The notes: generated from the sequence alone by a model not told the origin. A DNA stretch of 64,000 nt from Vreelandella neptunia (GCF_022489065.1 NZ_JAKVTW010000005.1:1-64000); one strand, 5' to 3'. Positions 1-8,810 are shown, counted from the first letter of the stretch. Translations and numbers: made by a program.

Positions 1-312
<312 letters not shown>

Positions 313-320
313 AATTCACT

Positions 321-1199
321 ATGCCACTACATGGAGAGTACCGGACGTTCCACAATGAAAAGACGACTTGGTGGCAACCCTACCGCTTTCCTATCGATCA
401 ATTGGAAGAACTAGAGGATCAGAAATCCTATCTATGGGATCGGGAGAATCTACCGGATTTTTCTCAACTTCTGACCGCAAGTAAATCGGCTAAAAATCAA
501 GAATGGTATGTTTTAAGGGGATTTTGGTCGCAAGAACAAGGGAACTCGAAAAAAAATAAAAAGGGCCCGCGACTTGATTGCTGGTTCAGGATAAATTCCG
601 TCATAGTAAATGAAAGCGATTTTAATAAAGTAAAACGGAAGATCTCAAAAGAAAGTTTGATTGATCCCCATACTGTGTCGATTCCCAAAATTAGCGAGGG
701 ATTTATCGGTGAATATCCTTGGCATTCAGTTTACGACCAGCTATCTAATTGGCAGGACTTAGATACTGACTTTCATGGTCTTATTCTCGCAAAACACATA
801 GTCCCTGTATCGGAATATTTATGGGAACGGGGAAACTTCGATCATTCCATAGATGAAACGTTGTCGATTTACCTGCCGGCCAAGGAATTGGTTAATGAGC
901 TTGGAATGGAAAGGATGCCAAATGAGTTCGGAAATTGGAGGGTGGGAGAAGATATTGTTTTCACGGACCCCAGCGTTGAAGAATACGGACCAAGCTACGC
1001 CTTGATGAAAACAGATGCACTGAACGAATGGATGACAAAGAATAATTTGAGAATTCTATGGCTCATTGGAGGAGAAAAACAACTTTTTTCTTCGGATTTG
1101 GGATCGAGCGAGTTCTTTGGTCGCTTGGTCTATAGCGGCGTCTATTGGTTGGAAGATGATCTTCCCGTTGGAAATTTGCATTTTCGTAAAGAGGAATAA
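321..1199 (+). CDS. Hypothetical protein, probably a C-terminal remnant cut by the IS
   Basis: The open frame runs from GTG 306 (inside the IS tip) or ATG 321 to 1199, about 292 residues from ATG 321. I do not recognise the family. The protein is soluble-looking, rich in Trp and Tyr, with no signal peptide or membrane segment. Base composition is visibly more AT-rich than the metabolic genes nearby, which suggests horizontal origin. Because the IS end sits directly at the start and leaves no native promoter or leader, the frame is best read as the downstream part of a longer gene. A GGTGG at 305-309 within the IS tip could serve as a chance ribosome binding site. Confidence 0.5.
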   Translation: MPLHGEYRTFHNEKTTWWQPYRFPIDQLEELEDQKSYLWDRENLPDFSQLLTASKSAKNQEWYVLRGFWSQEQGNSKKNKKGPRLDCWFRINSVIVNESDFNKVKRKISKESLIDPHTVSIPKISEGFIGEYPWHSVYDQLSNWQDLDTDFHGLILAKHIVPVSEYLWERGNFDHSIDETLSIYLPAKELVNELGMERMPNEFGNWRVGEDIVFTDPSVEEYGPSYALMKTDALNEWMTKNNLRILWLIGGEKQLFSSDLGSSEFFGRLVYSGVYWLEDDLPVGNLHFRKEE

Positions 1200-1267
1200 C
1201 GCATATACCATGCCGTATTGTTCTCCGATGCGGCCAATCCTTCTGGTGATAAGCTAGTTAGCTATAG

Positions 1268-1690
1268 CCAAGCGTACCCGCCACCTATCCTTCCAACCCA
1301 CCCTCATCAAACAGTGAAAGCTGCTAACGATTGGCGGGTTTTGCTTTTTTAGCCCGCCGAGCGGGCGGTCTTCGCTGGCTGGCGAGCTTATCCACAATGG
1401 CTTGGCTGGCTTCTCTGGCGTCTGGGGTGCGGCGAAGCTCATACAGCATCTTCTTCCAATGGCGCGCCTCACATTCAAAGTCGTTGGGCAGTGGGTAGTG
1501 CTCGCCGGGCTGAAAGCCGAACCGCTGGCGTAGGCTTTTGGGTAGTGCCCACGGCTTGGCGCGCCACTCTAACGGCAGAACCGTTAATTCCGGCACCCAG
1601 CGGGCGACAAACTCACCGCTAGGGTAGGTATCCTCCGCCTGGGGTTATACACCCGCAGTGCGTTAGTGCCCGTGGCGCCTGCCTTCACTC
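1268..1690 (-). pseudogene. Decayed duplicate of the photolyase gene 3' end
   Basis: About 400 bases match the 3' end of the intact photolyase gene (2880-3290) in the same orientation at roughly 95% identity by eye. The copy carries a short deletion near 1627-1640 that breaks the frame, and a nonsense change replacing the codon after KPANR. It therefore encodes no complete protein. Some differences alter amino acids (PKSLRQ versus PESLRQ, QPGEH versus QPAEH). The copy could derive from a related strain's photolyase rather than a very recent local duplication. It and the intact tail form direct repeats around higB-higA. Confidence 0.85.
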
Positions 1691-1760
1691 ACCTTGACTC
1701 GTGACGCGTGACGCGCTACACTCAAAAGGCATTTCACAAAATGGGAGGCAAGGCAATGCG

Positions 1761-2039
1761 ATGATCAAAAAGATCAAGCACAAAGGGCTGAAACGGCTCT
1801 ATGAGCGGGGGCAACCCCAGGGAGTACAACCAAACCATGTAGACGACTTAAGAGACATACTTGCTGCACTGGACGCGGCCACCAAACCAAGCGATATGAA
1901 TGTCCCAGGCATGGACTTTCACGAGCTGAAAGGTGATAAGAAGGGCTTTTTTTCGGTGCATGTGAATGGTAATTGGGTAGTGATATTTACGTTTGACGGG
2001 GAAGATGCACACCTTGTCGACTATTTAGACTACCACTGA
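1761..2039 (+). CDS. higB: HigB-type toxin, RelE/ParE superfamily ribosome-dependent mRNA interferase
   Basis: The 92-residue protein starts at ATG 1761 behind a GGGAGG at 1743-1748. It is a typical HigB/killer protein: KIKHKGLKRLYERG at the N-terminus, a DI..LD..TKPSDMN middle, and the C-terminal beta core FFSVHVNGNWVVIFTF followed by LVDYLDYH. HigB toxins cleave mRNA on the ribosome and are neutralised by HigA. The toxin comes before the antitoxin, as is usual in higBA. The open frame extends 20 codons upstream, but only ATG 1761 has a good ribosome binding site. Confidence 0.92.
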   Translation: MIKKIKHKGLKRLYERGQPQGVQPNHVDDLRDILAALDAATKPSDMNVPGMDFHELKGDKKGFFSVHVNGNWVVIFTFDGEDAHLVDYLDYH

Positions 2040-2050
2040 TGGCGGCGCTC

Positions 2051-2080
2051 CTTGATAACCGATGCGGTACGGTTATCAAG
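2051..2080 (+). terminator. Perfect 11-bp hairpin just after higB
   Basis: CTTGATAACCG (2051-2061) pairs perfectly with CGGTTATCAAG (2070-2080) around an 8-base loop. It begins 12 bases after the higB stop. No T-tract follows, so it may act as a partial terminator, an mRNA-protecting structure or an attenuator separating higB from higA rather than a strong intrinsic terminator. Confidence 0.5.
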
Positions 2081-2105
2081 GGCCACCGAGTAATAAATAT
2101 TTATT

Positions 2106-2135
2106 AAGTTAATAAGATATTAATTTTATTAACTT
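2106..2135. promoter_or_regulatory. AT-rich inverted repeat between higB and higA, possible operator
   Basis: AAGTTAATAA (2106-2115) and TTATTAACTT (2126-2135) are perfect 10-bp inverted arms around a 10-base spacer. The element lies in the 180-base gap before higA. The symmetry and position fit an operator for the XRE-type antitoxin or a separate higA promoter region. This is inferred from position only. Confidence 0.4.
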
Positions 2136-2221
2136 GTATAAGTTAAAGGCTTTTAAATAAGAGTCTTTTAAACATGCAAAGTGTGTTACTAACATGCGTT
2201 GTATATGGAGAATATGAAACT

Positions 2222-2506
2222 ATGACTATGATGAACCCGCCGCACCCAGGTAGCTTATTGCGCCGTCGGATTGTGCCTGCGCTGGGACTGAACGTCACTG
2301 AATTTTCTAAAAAGCTGGGCATGTCGCGCGCTGCGGTTTCCCGTGTGCTGCATGAACACGCCAGTATCTCTCCTGATTTTGCTGTTAGGCTTGAGCATGG
2401 TGGTATTGGCAATGCTAGGCACTGGATGACCATGCAGGCAAACTACGATCTATGGCAAGCTGAACATAAAGAGCAAAATCATATTGAAAAAATTTATGCT
2501 GTTTAA
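2222..2506 (+). CDS. higA: HigA-type antitoxin, XRE-family DNA-binding protein
   Basis: The protein is 94 residues from ATG 2222; the GGAG at 2207-2210 favours this start over the upstream ATG at 2174. MNPPHPGSLLRRRIVPALGL is the hallmark start of HigA antitoxins. A helix-turn-helix follows (VTEFSKKLGMSRAAVSRVL), then the conserved ISPDFAVRLE..IGN region. HigA neutralises HigB and represses the operon. The gap of about 180 bases between the two genes is larger than the usual few bases and contains two inverted repeats, so higA may have its own promoter. Confidence 0.92.
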   Translation: MTMMNPPHPGSLLRRRIVPALGLNVTEFSKKLGMSRAAVSRVLHEHASISPDFAVRLEHGGIGNARHWMTMQANYDLWQAEHKEQNHIEKIYAV

Positions 2507-2548
2507 ATTAATAAGAAACTAAATAAATAGCTAAATAAGAGATAAAGA

Positions 2549-2580
2549 AAACCCGGCGTACCGCAGCGCTGGGTTTTTTT
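2549..2580 (+). terminator. Intrinsic terminator of higBA
   Basis: AACCCGGCG (2550-2558) pairs with CGCTGGGTT (2567-2575), with one G-T pair, and runs into seven T residues. It starts about 40 bases after the higA stop. Confidence 0.85.
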
Positions 2581-2613
2581 ATGTTTAAAATAATATGCCA
2601 TAGTCAATGTGTT

Positions 2614-2651
2614 TCGGAAAACAGTCAGGTTATTAACCTGATTGATTCCGA
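2614..2651. repeat. Nested palindrome
   Basis: Outer arms TCGGAA (2614-2619) and TTCCGA (2646-2651) enclose perfect inner arms TCAGGTTA (2625-2632) and TAACCTGA (2634-2641). It sits between two facing terminators. No function is evident; an element end or a structured RNA are both possible. Confidence 0.4.
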
Positions 2652-2672
2652 CAAAAAACCAGCATGTGCTGG
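2652..2672 (-). terminator. Intrinsic terminator of the photolyase operon
   Basis: Read on the minus strand, CCAGC-ACAT-GCTGG is followed directly by six T residues. It lies about 25 bases after the stop of the small four-cysteine gene, and would end the photolyase transcript. Confidence 0.75.
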
Positions 2673-2694
2673 GTCTTTTGGACGACCACGTAGG

Positions 2695-2877
2695 TTAGTA
2701 GTCGTTCTCTTCTTCTTCGCTTTCACGCTCTCGCGACAGCCTTTCAGCACAGCGGTCGCAAAGCATTACCTCGCGTTCCTCGTCAAACGCTTCAATGAGC
2801 ATGTCATGTACTGCCTTTCGCTCACAAGCAGAACCGTCGTCTTCATGGCCTTCGCAAAAAATCATGATGCTACCCAT
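2695..2877 (-). CDS. Small four-cysteine protein translationally coupled to photolyase
   Basis: This is a 60-residue ORF whose ATG (2877-2875) overlaps the photolyase stop codon in the string ATGGGTAG. That arrangement is typical of translational coupling. Cysteines are at positions 8, 18, 40 and 43; the last pair is C-x2-C (MLCDRCAERL). The chain ends in an acidic tail (SRERESEEEENDY). The layout suggests a small zinc-binding protein, but I do not recognise a named family. A second in-frame ATG gives a 56-residue version. A terminator follows 25 bases after the stop, consistent with a real gene. Confidence 0.65.
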   Translation of the reverse strand: MGSIMIFCEGHEDDGSACERKAVHDMLIEAFDEEREVMLCDRCAERLSRERESEEEENDY

Positions 2878-4450
2878 CCCCCAACCCGCCATTGTCAAAC
2901 AGCGAAAGCTGCTGCCGATCGGCGGGTTTTGCTTTTTTAGCCCGCCGAGCGGGCGGTCTTCGCTGGCTGGCGAGCTTATCCACAATGGCTTGGCTGGCTT
3001 CTCTGGCATCTGGGGTGCGGCGAAGCTCATACAGTATCTTCTTCCAGTGACGCGCCTCACATTCAAAGTCGTTGGGCAGCGGGTAGTGCTCGGCGGGCTG
3101 AAAGCCGAACCGTTGGCGTAGGCTTTCGGGTAGTGCCCACGGCTTGGCGCGCCACTCTAATGGCAGAACCGTTAACTCCGGCACCCAGCGGGCGACAAAC
3201 TCACCATCTGGGTCATTATCCTCCGCCTGTTTGATGGGGTTATAAACCCGCAGCGCATTGGTGCCCGTGGCGCCTGCCTGCATCTGCACCTGGGGGTAGT
3301 GAATGCCGGGTTCAAAATCGGTAAACAGCCGTGCCAAGTGCAAGGCTGGTTCGTACCAGTGCAGCCCAAGGCCAAAGGTGGCGTGGGAGATCAGCATGGC
3401 GCGCATACGGAAGTTGATCCAACCGGTGGCGATCAGGCTGCGCATACAGGCATCGACTAGCGGTACGCCGGTTTGGCCTTGCTTCCAGGCGATCAGGTTG
3501 GGGTGTTCGGGGTCGCGCTCCCGCAGGTCGCGCAGCGCTGGGTGCAGCGTTTGTGACTCGATGCTCGGCTCACTTTCGAGCTTTTGAATAAAGTGGCAGT
3601 GCCAGTGGAGCCTGGAAGCGAAGGCGCGCAGCGAGCGTGACCAGGGTGTGTCTTCTGCATGCTTTTGCCGCTGACGGCGCAGTGACTGCACCACTTCGCG
3701 CATGGAAAGCGTGCCCCAGGCTAAGTGGGGCGAAAGCCGTGAGCCAAATTCCCAGGCCAGCAGCGGTTTGGAAAGCGAGCCGCGATAACGCCGCCCGCGC
3801 TGGCTTACAAAGCTGCGCCAGACTGCGCGGCCTTCGCTTCGCCCCCCAGGCTGGCGCTCGGGGCAGGGCGTGGTATCAAACCCTAGCGTCAGGTCGTGAA
3901 GGTGTTTAACGTCAATTTGGTGAAAGGCTTGCCAGCCCTCAGCCGCCAGGGCGTTTTGTGGGGCAGTGGCGGTGGGCGCCGTCATTAACGCTTCCCAGTG
4001 TTTTTCCCATGCGTTGCGGTCGGCCACTCTGGATTTTAAGCCACGCACTACGCCGTGCTGGCGCGCTTCATGCCAGGGCGTTTCGTGTTGCTGGCACCAC
4101 GCTTTGACGTCAAGGTCGCGGGCAAAGCTCCAGGCGTTGCCGGTCTCCTCGTGGGAGTGAAGGACAAGCTCGCCATAGTGCGCTTTAAGTGCGGCCAGCA
4201 GATCAAGCATGCTGCCCTGCCATAGGCACAGCGGCAAACCCAGCGTTCCCAGCGCTTGAGAGAGATCAGCCAGCGAGTCGGCAGCAAATTGCCAGTGGCG
4301 CAGCGCGCTGTCTGACGCTTGCCACTGCTCTGGCTCAATGGCGAATATGGGCAGCACGGGGCCAGCCGCGGCAGCGTTAGAAAGCGGCGCGTGATCATGA
4401 ATGCGTAAATCGCGTTTGAACCAAACGACCTGGATAGGTGCCTTAGCCAT
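2870..4450 (-). CDS. Cryptochrome/deoxyribodipyrimidine photolyase family protein
   Basis: The protein is 526 residues. The N-terminal photolyase Rossmann domain begins at once with VVWFKRDLRIHDHAPL (residues 8-23). The C-terminal FAD-binding helical domain includes SRLSPHLAWGTLSMREV, the Trp-rich HWHCHFIQKLE and NFRMRAMLISHATFGLGLHW. Members repair UV pyrimidine dimers with light energy using FAD, or act as photosensors; the exact class cannot be fixed by eye. The C-terminus is extended and basic (RRPPARRAKKAK). Its final ~135 codons are duplicated as a broken copy at 1268-1690, so this end may have been rebuilt by recombination. Confidence 0.88.
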   Translation of the reverse strand: MAKAPIQVVWFKRDLRIHDHAPLSNAAAAGPVLPIFAIEPEQWQASDSALRHWQFAADSLADLSQALGTLGLPLCLWQGSMLDLLAALKAHYGELVLHSHEETGNAWSFARDLDVKAWCQQHETPWHEARQHGVVRGLKSRVADRNAWEKHWEALMTAPTATAPQNALAAEGWQAFHQIDVKHLHDLTLGFDTTPCPERQPGGRSEGRAVWRSFVSQRGRRYRGSLSKPLLAWEFGSRLSPHLAWGTLSMREVVQSLRRQRQKHAEDTPWSRSLRAFASRLHWHCHFIQKLESEPSIESQTLHPALRDLRERDPEHPNLIAWKQGQTGVPLVDACMRSLIATGWINFRMRAMLISHATFGLGLHWYEPALHLARLFTDFEPGIHYPQVQMQAGATGTNALRVYNPIKQAEDNDPDGEFVARWVPELTVLPLEWRAKPWALPESLRQRFGFQPAEHYPLPNDFECEARHWKKILYELRRTPDAREASQAIVDKLASQRRPPARRAKKAKPADRQQLSLFDNGGLGDG

Positions 4451-4562
4451 TAACCGTGAAGCCTATTCGTCATCAAACTATTCGTCATGAACCGATGACG
4501 TTACCATCAAGCCAGCATTTACGTAATCCATTCAGCAGAACCCTTCTAACAGGAGCGTCATA

Positions 4563-4865
4563 ATGTATATCGCCATGAACCGTTTTCGAATTGCCCCAGA
4601 CCGCGAAGAGGACTTTTTAGAGGTGTGGCGCAACCGTGATTCTCACTTAGACGAAGTGCCAGGCTTCAAGCAATTTAAAATGCTGCAGGGCGAAAGTCAG
4701 GAAGATCACACGGTGTTTATCTCCCACAGCGTATGGGAGTCAGAAGAGGCCTTCCGCGATTGGACCAAGTCAGACGCGTTCCGCAAAGCGCATGCCAATG
4801 CTAAAGCGCCGGAAGGTATCTATTTAGGGCCGCCTAAATTTGAAGGCTATGAAGTGGTGTTGTAA
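4563..4865 (+). CDS. Antibiotic biosynthesis monooxygenase (ABM) domain protein
   Basis: This is a 100-residue single-domain protein behind a strong AGGAG. It has the dimeric alpha-beta barrel pattern of ABM/IsdG-like proteins: MYIAMNRFRIAPDREEDFLE, VPGFKQFKML and a central TVFISHSVWESEEAFRDWTKSDAFRKAH. Members include small oxygenases and heme-binding or heme-degrading proteins such as HmoA. The conserved W-x-S-x-x-A-F-x-x-W-x-x-S segment fits this group. Substrate is unknown. It is monocistronic and divergent from the photolyase gene. Confidence 0.85.
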   Translation: MYIAMNRFRIAPDREEDFLEVWRNRDSHLDEVPGFKQFKMLQGESQEDHTVFISHSVWESEEAFRDWTKSDAFRKAHANAKAPEGIYLGPPKFEGYEVVL

Positions 4866-4873
4866 GTCATCGG

Positions 4874-4898
4874 CTACCGCACGAGCATCGTGCGGTAG
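4874..4898. terminator. Perfect 11-bp hairpin after the ABM gene
   Basis: CTACCGCACGA (4874-4884) and TCGTGCGGTAG (4888-4898) form a GC-rich stem with a 3-base loop, 9 bases after the stop. There is no clear T-tract. It is probably a bidirectional or factor-assisted terminator between convergent genes. Confidence 0.55.
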
Positions 4899-4952
4899 TG
4901 CTGGTTGCCATCTAAGCGACAGGGCATCGTTCATCGACTGAATACACCGTTA

Positions 4953-5744
4953 TTAAATCAGGGCGTGACGCTGTGCGACTGGCCTTTGTAGCCAAAGCGT
5001 TAAAAGCACCACTGCGAGCAGCACTTCGGCTAGATCGCCGCCGTAATACATCAACTGGGCGGCGGCTTGAATCTCTTCAAGAGAATGGCCGGTATTACGA
5101 GGCCAACCGTACCCGTACATCAGTTTGCCCAAAAGACTATGGGTGGCGATGGCGGCAAACAGCACGCCTAGTCTAAAGCGCAGGCTCAGCCGGTGGGGCG
5201 ACACATCGGGCTCGGCCAGAATCGCCCAGCAGAACAGATAACCCGCTACCAGAAAGTGCAGGTGAACCCCATAGTGCAGCGCCTGATTGTGCAGAGACGC
5301 GGCATAAAGCGGCGTGAGATACAGCACATACATCCCACCAATATTGAGCACTAGAGCGCTGATGGGGTGGGAAACGACGCGCACGAATCCACTTTGCAGC
5401 AAGGCGGCTACTCGCCTTCCACCCGCCTGAGGCAGCGTACGTAGCAGTAAGGTGATGGGCGCGGCCAATACCCAGGCAAGCGGTGCCAACATGCCTATAA
5501 CAAGGTGTAGGGTCATGTGCCCCACTAGATCGTGATGCGCCCACGCCATCAGCGGCGGCGCAACGGCTACGGCAAGTAGCAAGCTGCCGAGGATGAAAAA
5601 GACACTACGCCAACCGCTCCAATGCGCCGCTTTATGGCGCTGGGCATAGGCCGCAGCGAGATACGCCACCGTCAATAAAATGATCAGCGCCAGCGGTAGC
5701 CAATCAATCATCGACCCATAAGTGGGCTGGTCGTGGAGATTCAT
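4953..5744 (-). CDS. Cytochrome c oxidase assembly protein, CtaG (caa3-type) family
   Basis: The protein is 263 residues with about seven hydrophobic segments. It carries the family's histidine-rich membrane motifs: WAHHDLVGHMTLHLVIGMLAPL near residues 68-89, and NQALHYGVHLHFLVAGYLFCW. Bacterial caa3-type CtaG proteins take part in copper delivery and oxidase maturation at the inner membrane. Its start lies 2 bases from the DUF2243 stop, so the two genes form one operon. No oxidase structural genes are in the window. Confidence 0.85.
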   Translation of the reverse strand: MNLHDQPTYGSMIDWLPLALIILLTVAYLAAAYAQRHKAAHWSGWRSVFFILGSLLLAVAVAPPLMAWAHHDLVGHMTLHLVIGMLAPLAWVLAAPITLLLRTLPQAGGRRVAALLQSGFVRVVSHPISALVLNIGGMYVLYLTPLYAASLHNQALHYGVHLHFLVAGYLFCWAILAEPDVSPHRLSLRFRLGVLFAAIATHSLLGKLMYGYGWPRNTGHSLEEIQAAAQLMYYGGDLAEVLLAVVLLTLWLQRPVAQRHALI

Positions 5745-5746
5745 TC

Positions 5747-6199
5747 TTAACGATGTTCCAGGCGCTTGGCACGGCGATAAAACCAGATGCCTATCAGCAA
5801 CAGCACTATCGCAATACCATTCCAGATCACGTCATAAAGGAGCGGATCGACACCGTAGCGAATCTGGTGCAGGCGCAGCACTTTATGATTGATTAAACCA
5901 TCGAAAAACTGAAAACCACCCAAGCCCAAAAAGAAGCCCGCTTTGGCCCAAGGGATCGCCAAGCGCTTGCGCTGGAAAAGATCAAGTAGCATAAATACAC
6001 CGATCACAACGGCGAGCAGTTCCCCTGCATGTAGTAAGCCGTCTGAGATAATTCCGAATGTCGGCGTCGAAAAGTCAAAAAAGTGGTGCCACTGAAGCAA
6101 TTGATGAAAGACGATTTCATCAACAGCGGCCATTACGCCGATCCCAATCAGCACTGTCGCCCATAAAGAGCGCTTGTTGGCAAAAGCTGAAGAAGACAT
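5747..6199 (-). CDS. DUF2243 family four-helix membrane protein
   Basis: The protein is 150 residues with four membrane helices. Family features include VDEIVFHQLLQWHHFFD after the first helix, a DGLLHAGE segment, and FDGLINHKVLRLHQIR. Conserved histidines beside the membrane suggest metal or heme handling, but no function is established. Genes of this family often sit next to CtaG-type genes, as here (2-base gap). It is likely the first gene of the pair. Confidence 0.85.
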   Translation of the reverse strand: MSSSAFANKRSLWATVLIGIGVMAAVDEIVFHQLLQWHHFFDFSTPTFGIISDGLLHAGELLAVVIGVFMLLDLFQRKRLAIPWAKAGFFLGLGGFQFFDGLINHKVLRLHQIRYGVDPLLYDVIWNGIAIVLLLIGIWFYRRAKRLEHR

Positions 6200-6321
6200 A
6201 GAAGTATCCTTACTCCTGAATGTGCTCCCTTAAGTTAGGCACTGCACACTCTTATAGCAACTGGGAAATGTTGGCCTAACGTGATCTATAACGATGGAGC
6301 GGTTGCCCTGCTGTTGACCAA

Positions 6322-7248
6322 CTAAAACAGCGCCAAGCCAACAGACAGCAGCACGCTGTAAATAAGCGTCGATATGGCTGTTTTTTTCAATTTGCCGGTC
6401 AGAATCTCACCATCACGGGTATGGCTTAATGTTCTGGCGGCATCTATCAGCGGCTTGGCGACCAGCAGGCAGCTCCAACCTATCAGCGGCACAGGCAGCA
6501 CCACTAGGTAAGTAAGGGTCAGCAGTAGCGCCAACCCCAACAGCGCCCAATGGTAGTTAATGGCCTTTTCTCGACCCAGGCGAACCGCTAAAGTATTTTT
6601 CCCGTTACGTGTATCGCTTTCAATATCGCGCACGTTATTCACATTGAGCACGGCGGTCGCCAGCAGCCCGCAAGCGGCGGCAGGTAGCAACGGCAGCCAG
6701 CTTAGCTGTTGTACATGAAGGTAGTAGGTGCCGAGTACGCCTAATAAGCCAAAAAATATAAAGACAGCAATATCCCCCAACCCTCGATAGCCATAAGGCG
6801 TGCCACCTAGCCCCACAGTGTAGGTCACGGCGGCTAACAAAGAGGCAGCCCCTAGCAGTAGGAAGGTGGCAATCTCGGCCCACTGGTTACCAAAAGCGGT
6901 AAGCAGTAATAACAGCCCTAACAGCGCTGCCATCATTGCCGTTATAACCATTCCCCTGCGCATTGCCTTTGGCGTTAGCAAGCCAGAAGAGACCGCCCTG
7001 ATCGGCCCAATACGGGACTGATCATCAGCGCCGGAAGCCGCATCGCCATAGTCGTTAGCTAGGTTTGAGAGGACTTGCAGCGCAATGGCCGTTAACAGGG
7101 CAAGCACCAATACAGCGGGATGGAAGGCCTGGGCACTGGCCGCAAGGCCGCTGCCAAGCAGAATAGAGGCACATGCCAGTGGCAAAGTGCGTGGGCGAGC
7201 CGCAAGTAGCCAGGCCTGACGTTGGCGCTGCTTAGGGTTTGATTCCAT
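6322..7248 (-). CDS. menA: 1,4-dihydroxy-2-naphthoate polyprenyltransferase
   Basis: The protein is 308 residues with eight or nine membrane helices, in the UbiA superfamily. It opens with the MenA-type WLLAARPRTLPLA. Both Asp-rich prenyl-diphosphate/Mg sites are present: NDYGDAASGADD (residues 65-76) and NNVRDIESDTRNGK (204-217). It attaches the isoprenoid tail to DHNA, giving demethylmenaquinone. It is transcribed divergently from menF-menD-menH across a gap of about 230 bases, so the two promoters may be co-regulated. Confidence 0.93.
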   Translation of the reverse strand: MESNPKQRQRQAWLLAARPRTLPLACASILLGSGLAASAQAFHPAVLVLALLTAIALQVLSNLANDYGDAASGADDQSRIGPIRAVSSGLLTPKAMRRGMVITAMMAALLGLLLLLTAFGNQWAEIATFLLLGAASLLAAVTYTVGLGGTPYGYRGLGDIAVFIFFGLLGVLGTYYLHVQQLSWLPLLPAAACGLLATAVLNVNNVRDIESDTRNGKNTLAVRLGREKAINYHWALLGLALLLTLTYLVVLPVPLIGWSCLLVAKPLIDAARTLSHTRDGEILTGKLKKTAISTLIYSVLLSVGLALF

Positions 7249-7479
7249 TACATCGATATCCTGTTAACTATTCGCGGGTAAAAACGGGTAAAGCGCAGCA
7301 GCGTGAAACATGCAAGTATGTATGATTAATTGCTAAAAAGCAGATCTAAGTCAAAAAAACAGCATCGCTTTACGCCACACTGCGAACAATCCCTACACCC
7401 TTAGTCTACGTGATAAGTGGCGAGTTATTTAGATAATACAAATATGCGGCGCTAGCAATGCTTGCCTAGAAGGCTATTT

Positions 7480-8805
7480 ATGTACCCTACAAACCCTATT
7501 GAAGCACTGAGGCGTCAGCTTGATACGCTTGGTGAATCCGCTAAAAAGGGATTTGTTCGCCTTAATACCCCGTGCCAAGTAGATAGCTTGATGGGGTGGT
7601 TAAGCGTGCAACGCGTATTACCCCGCATTTACTGGAGAGCGCGAGATGAGGGCGCTGTTGAGTATGCCGTGCTGGGGGTTGTTAACGTGTTTGGTTCGCT
7701 AGCCTCACTTCAGGCTGACCTTGCTGCGCTGGGCGATATTGGCGGCGAGCAGCCGGACTTTTTTGGCGGCATGGCTTTCGACCCTGGCACGCCAGGGTGG
7801 GCTCACTTTCCCGCCTGCCACTTTGTGCTGCCGCGTATAGAGCTTAAGCGTTGTCAAGGCGAGGCAACGCTATCACTTAATCTACGTTTCGATGACCGCT
7901 GCCCCTCTACCGAAATCACCCAGGCTCACGCCTGTTTAGACGCGCTGGTAGCAGAGCGGCCGCTATCGCCTCCGCTACCCAAGGCTTATCAGCGTGAAGA
8001 CAGCCCTTCCCAAAAAGAGTGGACGGGATGGGTAGACCAAGTGACGCACCAAGAGCACCTGCGCCACACGCCCAAAGTGGTGCTCTCACGGGAGACGTGC
8101 CTGACAACATCGGAAACCCCCAACCCATGGGCACTTCTGTCACGCTGGCAGGCGGGGGCTGCAGGTTGTTTCAATTTTGGCATCCAATTGACACCCGACG
8201 AGGCATTTATTGGCTGCCCGCCGGAGCGGCTGTATAAGCGTGAAGGCAAACATTTGATCACCGAAGCACTGGCGGGTACTACGCATAGAGCAAGGGATGT
8301 TCAGCAAGATGCAAAGCTTGCCGCTGAGCTGCTGGGGGATAGAAAAAACACGCTGGAAAACCAGTGCGTTTATCAGCAGATACTCAGCCAACTTGAGCCC
8401 CTTTCTCATCACGTTCATTTGGGCGATTCGCATATTGTAAAGCTGCGCTCGGTGCAGCATATCCGCAGACTGATTAAGGCTGAGCTGCACCGCAACGTCA
8501 CCGACCAGCAACTGCTTTCAGCACTGCCCCCAACGCCAGCGGTGGGCGGCGTCCCCCGTGAGTCGGCACTGGCGTTTATTCGCCAGCATGAACGCCATCA
8601 ACGGGGTTGGTACGCGGGCGTGTTCGGCAGAGTCAGCCACGCGAGTAGCGATTTGGCGGTAACCATTCGTTGCGCCCATATCGACTCAGAGACGATTCGG
8701 CTCTATGCCGGTGCCGGCATCGTGGCAGGCTCCCAGCCGGACGAAGAGTGGCGGGAGTTGGACAGTAAAATCGCTGACATTATGTCGCTGCTAGGGATGG
8801 GATAA
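7480..8805 (+). CDS. menF: Isochorismate synthase, menaquinone pathway
   Basis: The protein is 441 residues from ATG 7480, which has AGAAGG at 7468-7473; an upstream TTG at 7462 is less likely. The chorismate-binding domain fills the C-terminal half, with [11 protein letters not shown] carrying the catalytic-type lysine, [21 protein letters not shown] and the closing [20 protein letters not shown]. It converts chorismate to isochorismate, the committed step. Location at the head of menF-menD-menH supports MenF rather than a siderophore EntC-type enzyme. Confidence 0.92.
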   Translation: MYPTNPIEALRRQLDTLGESAKKGFVRLNTPCQVDSLMGWLSVQRVLPRIYWRARDEGAVEYAVLGVVNVFGSLASLQADLAALGDIGGEQPDFFGGMAFDPGTPGWAHFPACHFVLPRIELKRCQGEATLSLNLRFDDRCPSTEITQAHACLDALVAERPLSPPLPKAYQREDSPSQKEWTGWVDQVTHQEHLRHTPKVVLSRETCLTTSETPNPWALLSRWQAGAAGCFNFGIQLTPDEAFIGCPPERLYKREGKHLITEALAGTTHRARDVQQDAKLAAELLGDRKNTLENQCVYQQILSQLEPLSHHVHLGDSHIVKLRSVQHIRRLIKAELHRNVTDQQLLSALPPTPAVGGVPRESALAFIRQHERHQRGWYAGVFGRVSHASSDLAVTIRCAHIDSETIRLYAGAGIVAGSQPDEEWRELDSKIADIMSLLGMG

Positions 8806-8810
8806 CGCAC

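Noticed and set aside
2040..2660. Integron attC-like site near higBA
   Set aside because: The hairpins at 2051-2080 and 2614-2651 lack the GTTRRRY/RYYYAAC core boxes expected of attC, and no integrase or cassette array is present.
3637..3909. Long open frames opposite the photolyase gene
   Set aside because: These frames have no ribosome binding sites and mirror the codon pattern of the GC-rich gene on the other strand.
7249..7479. Anr/FNR site in the menA-menF divergent region
   Set aside because: Several AT-rich strings exist, but none fits TTGAT-N4-ATCAA closely enough on both halves.
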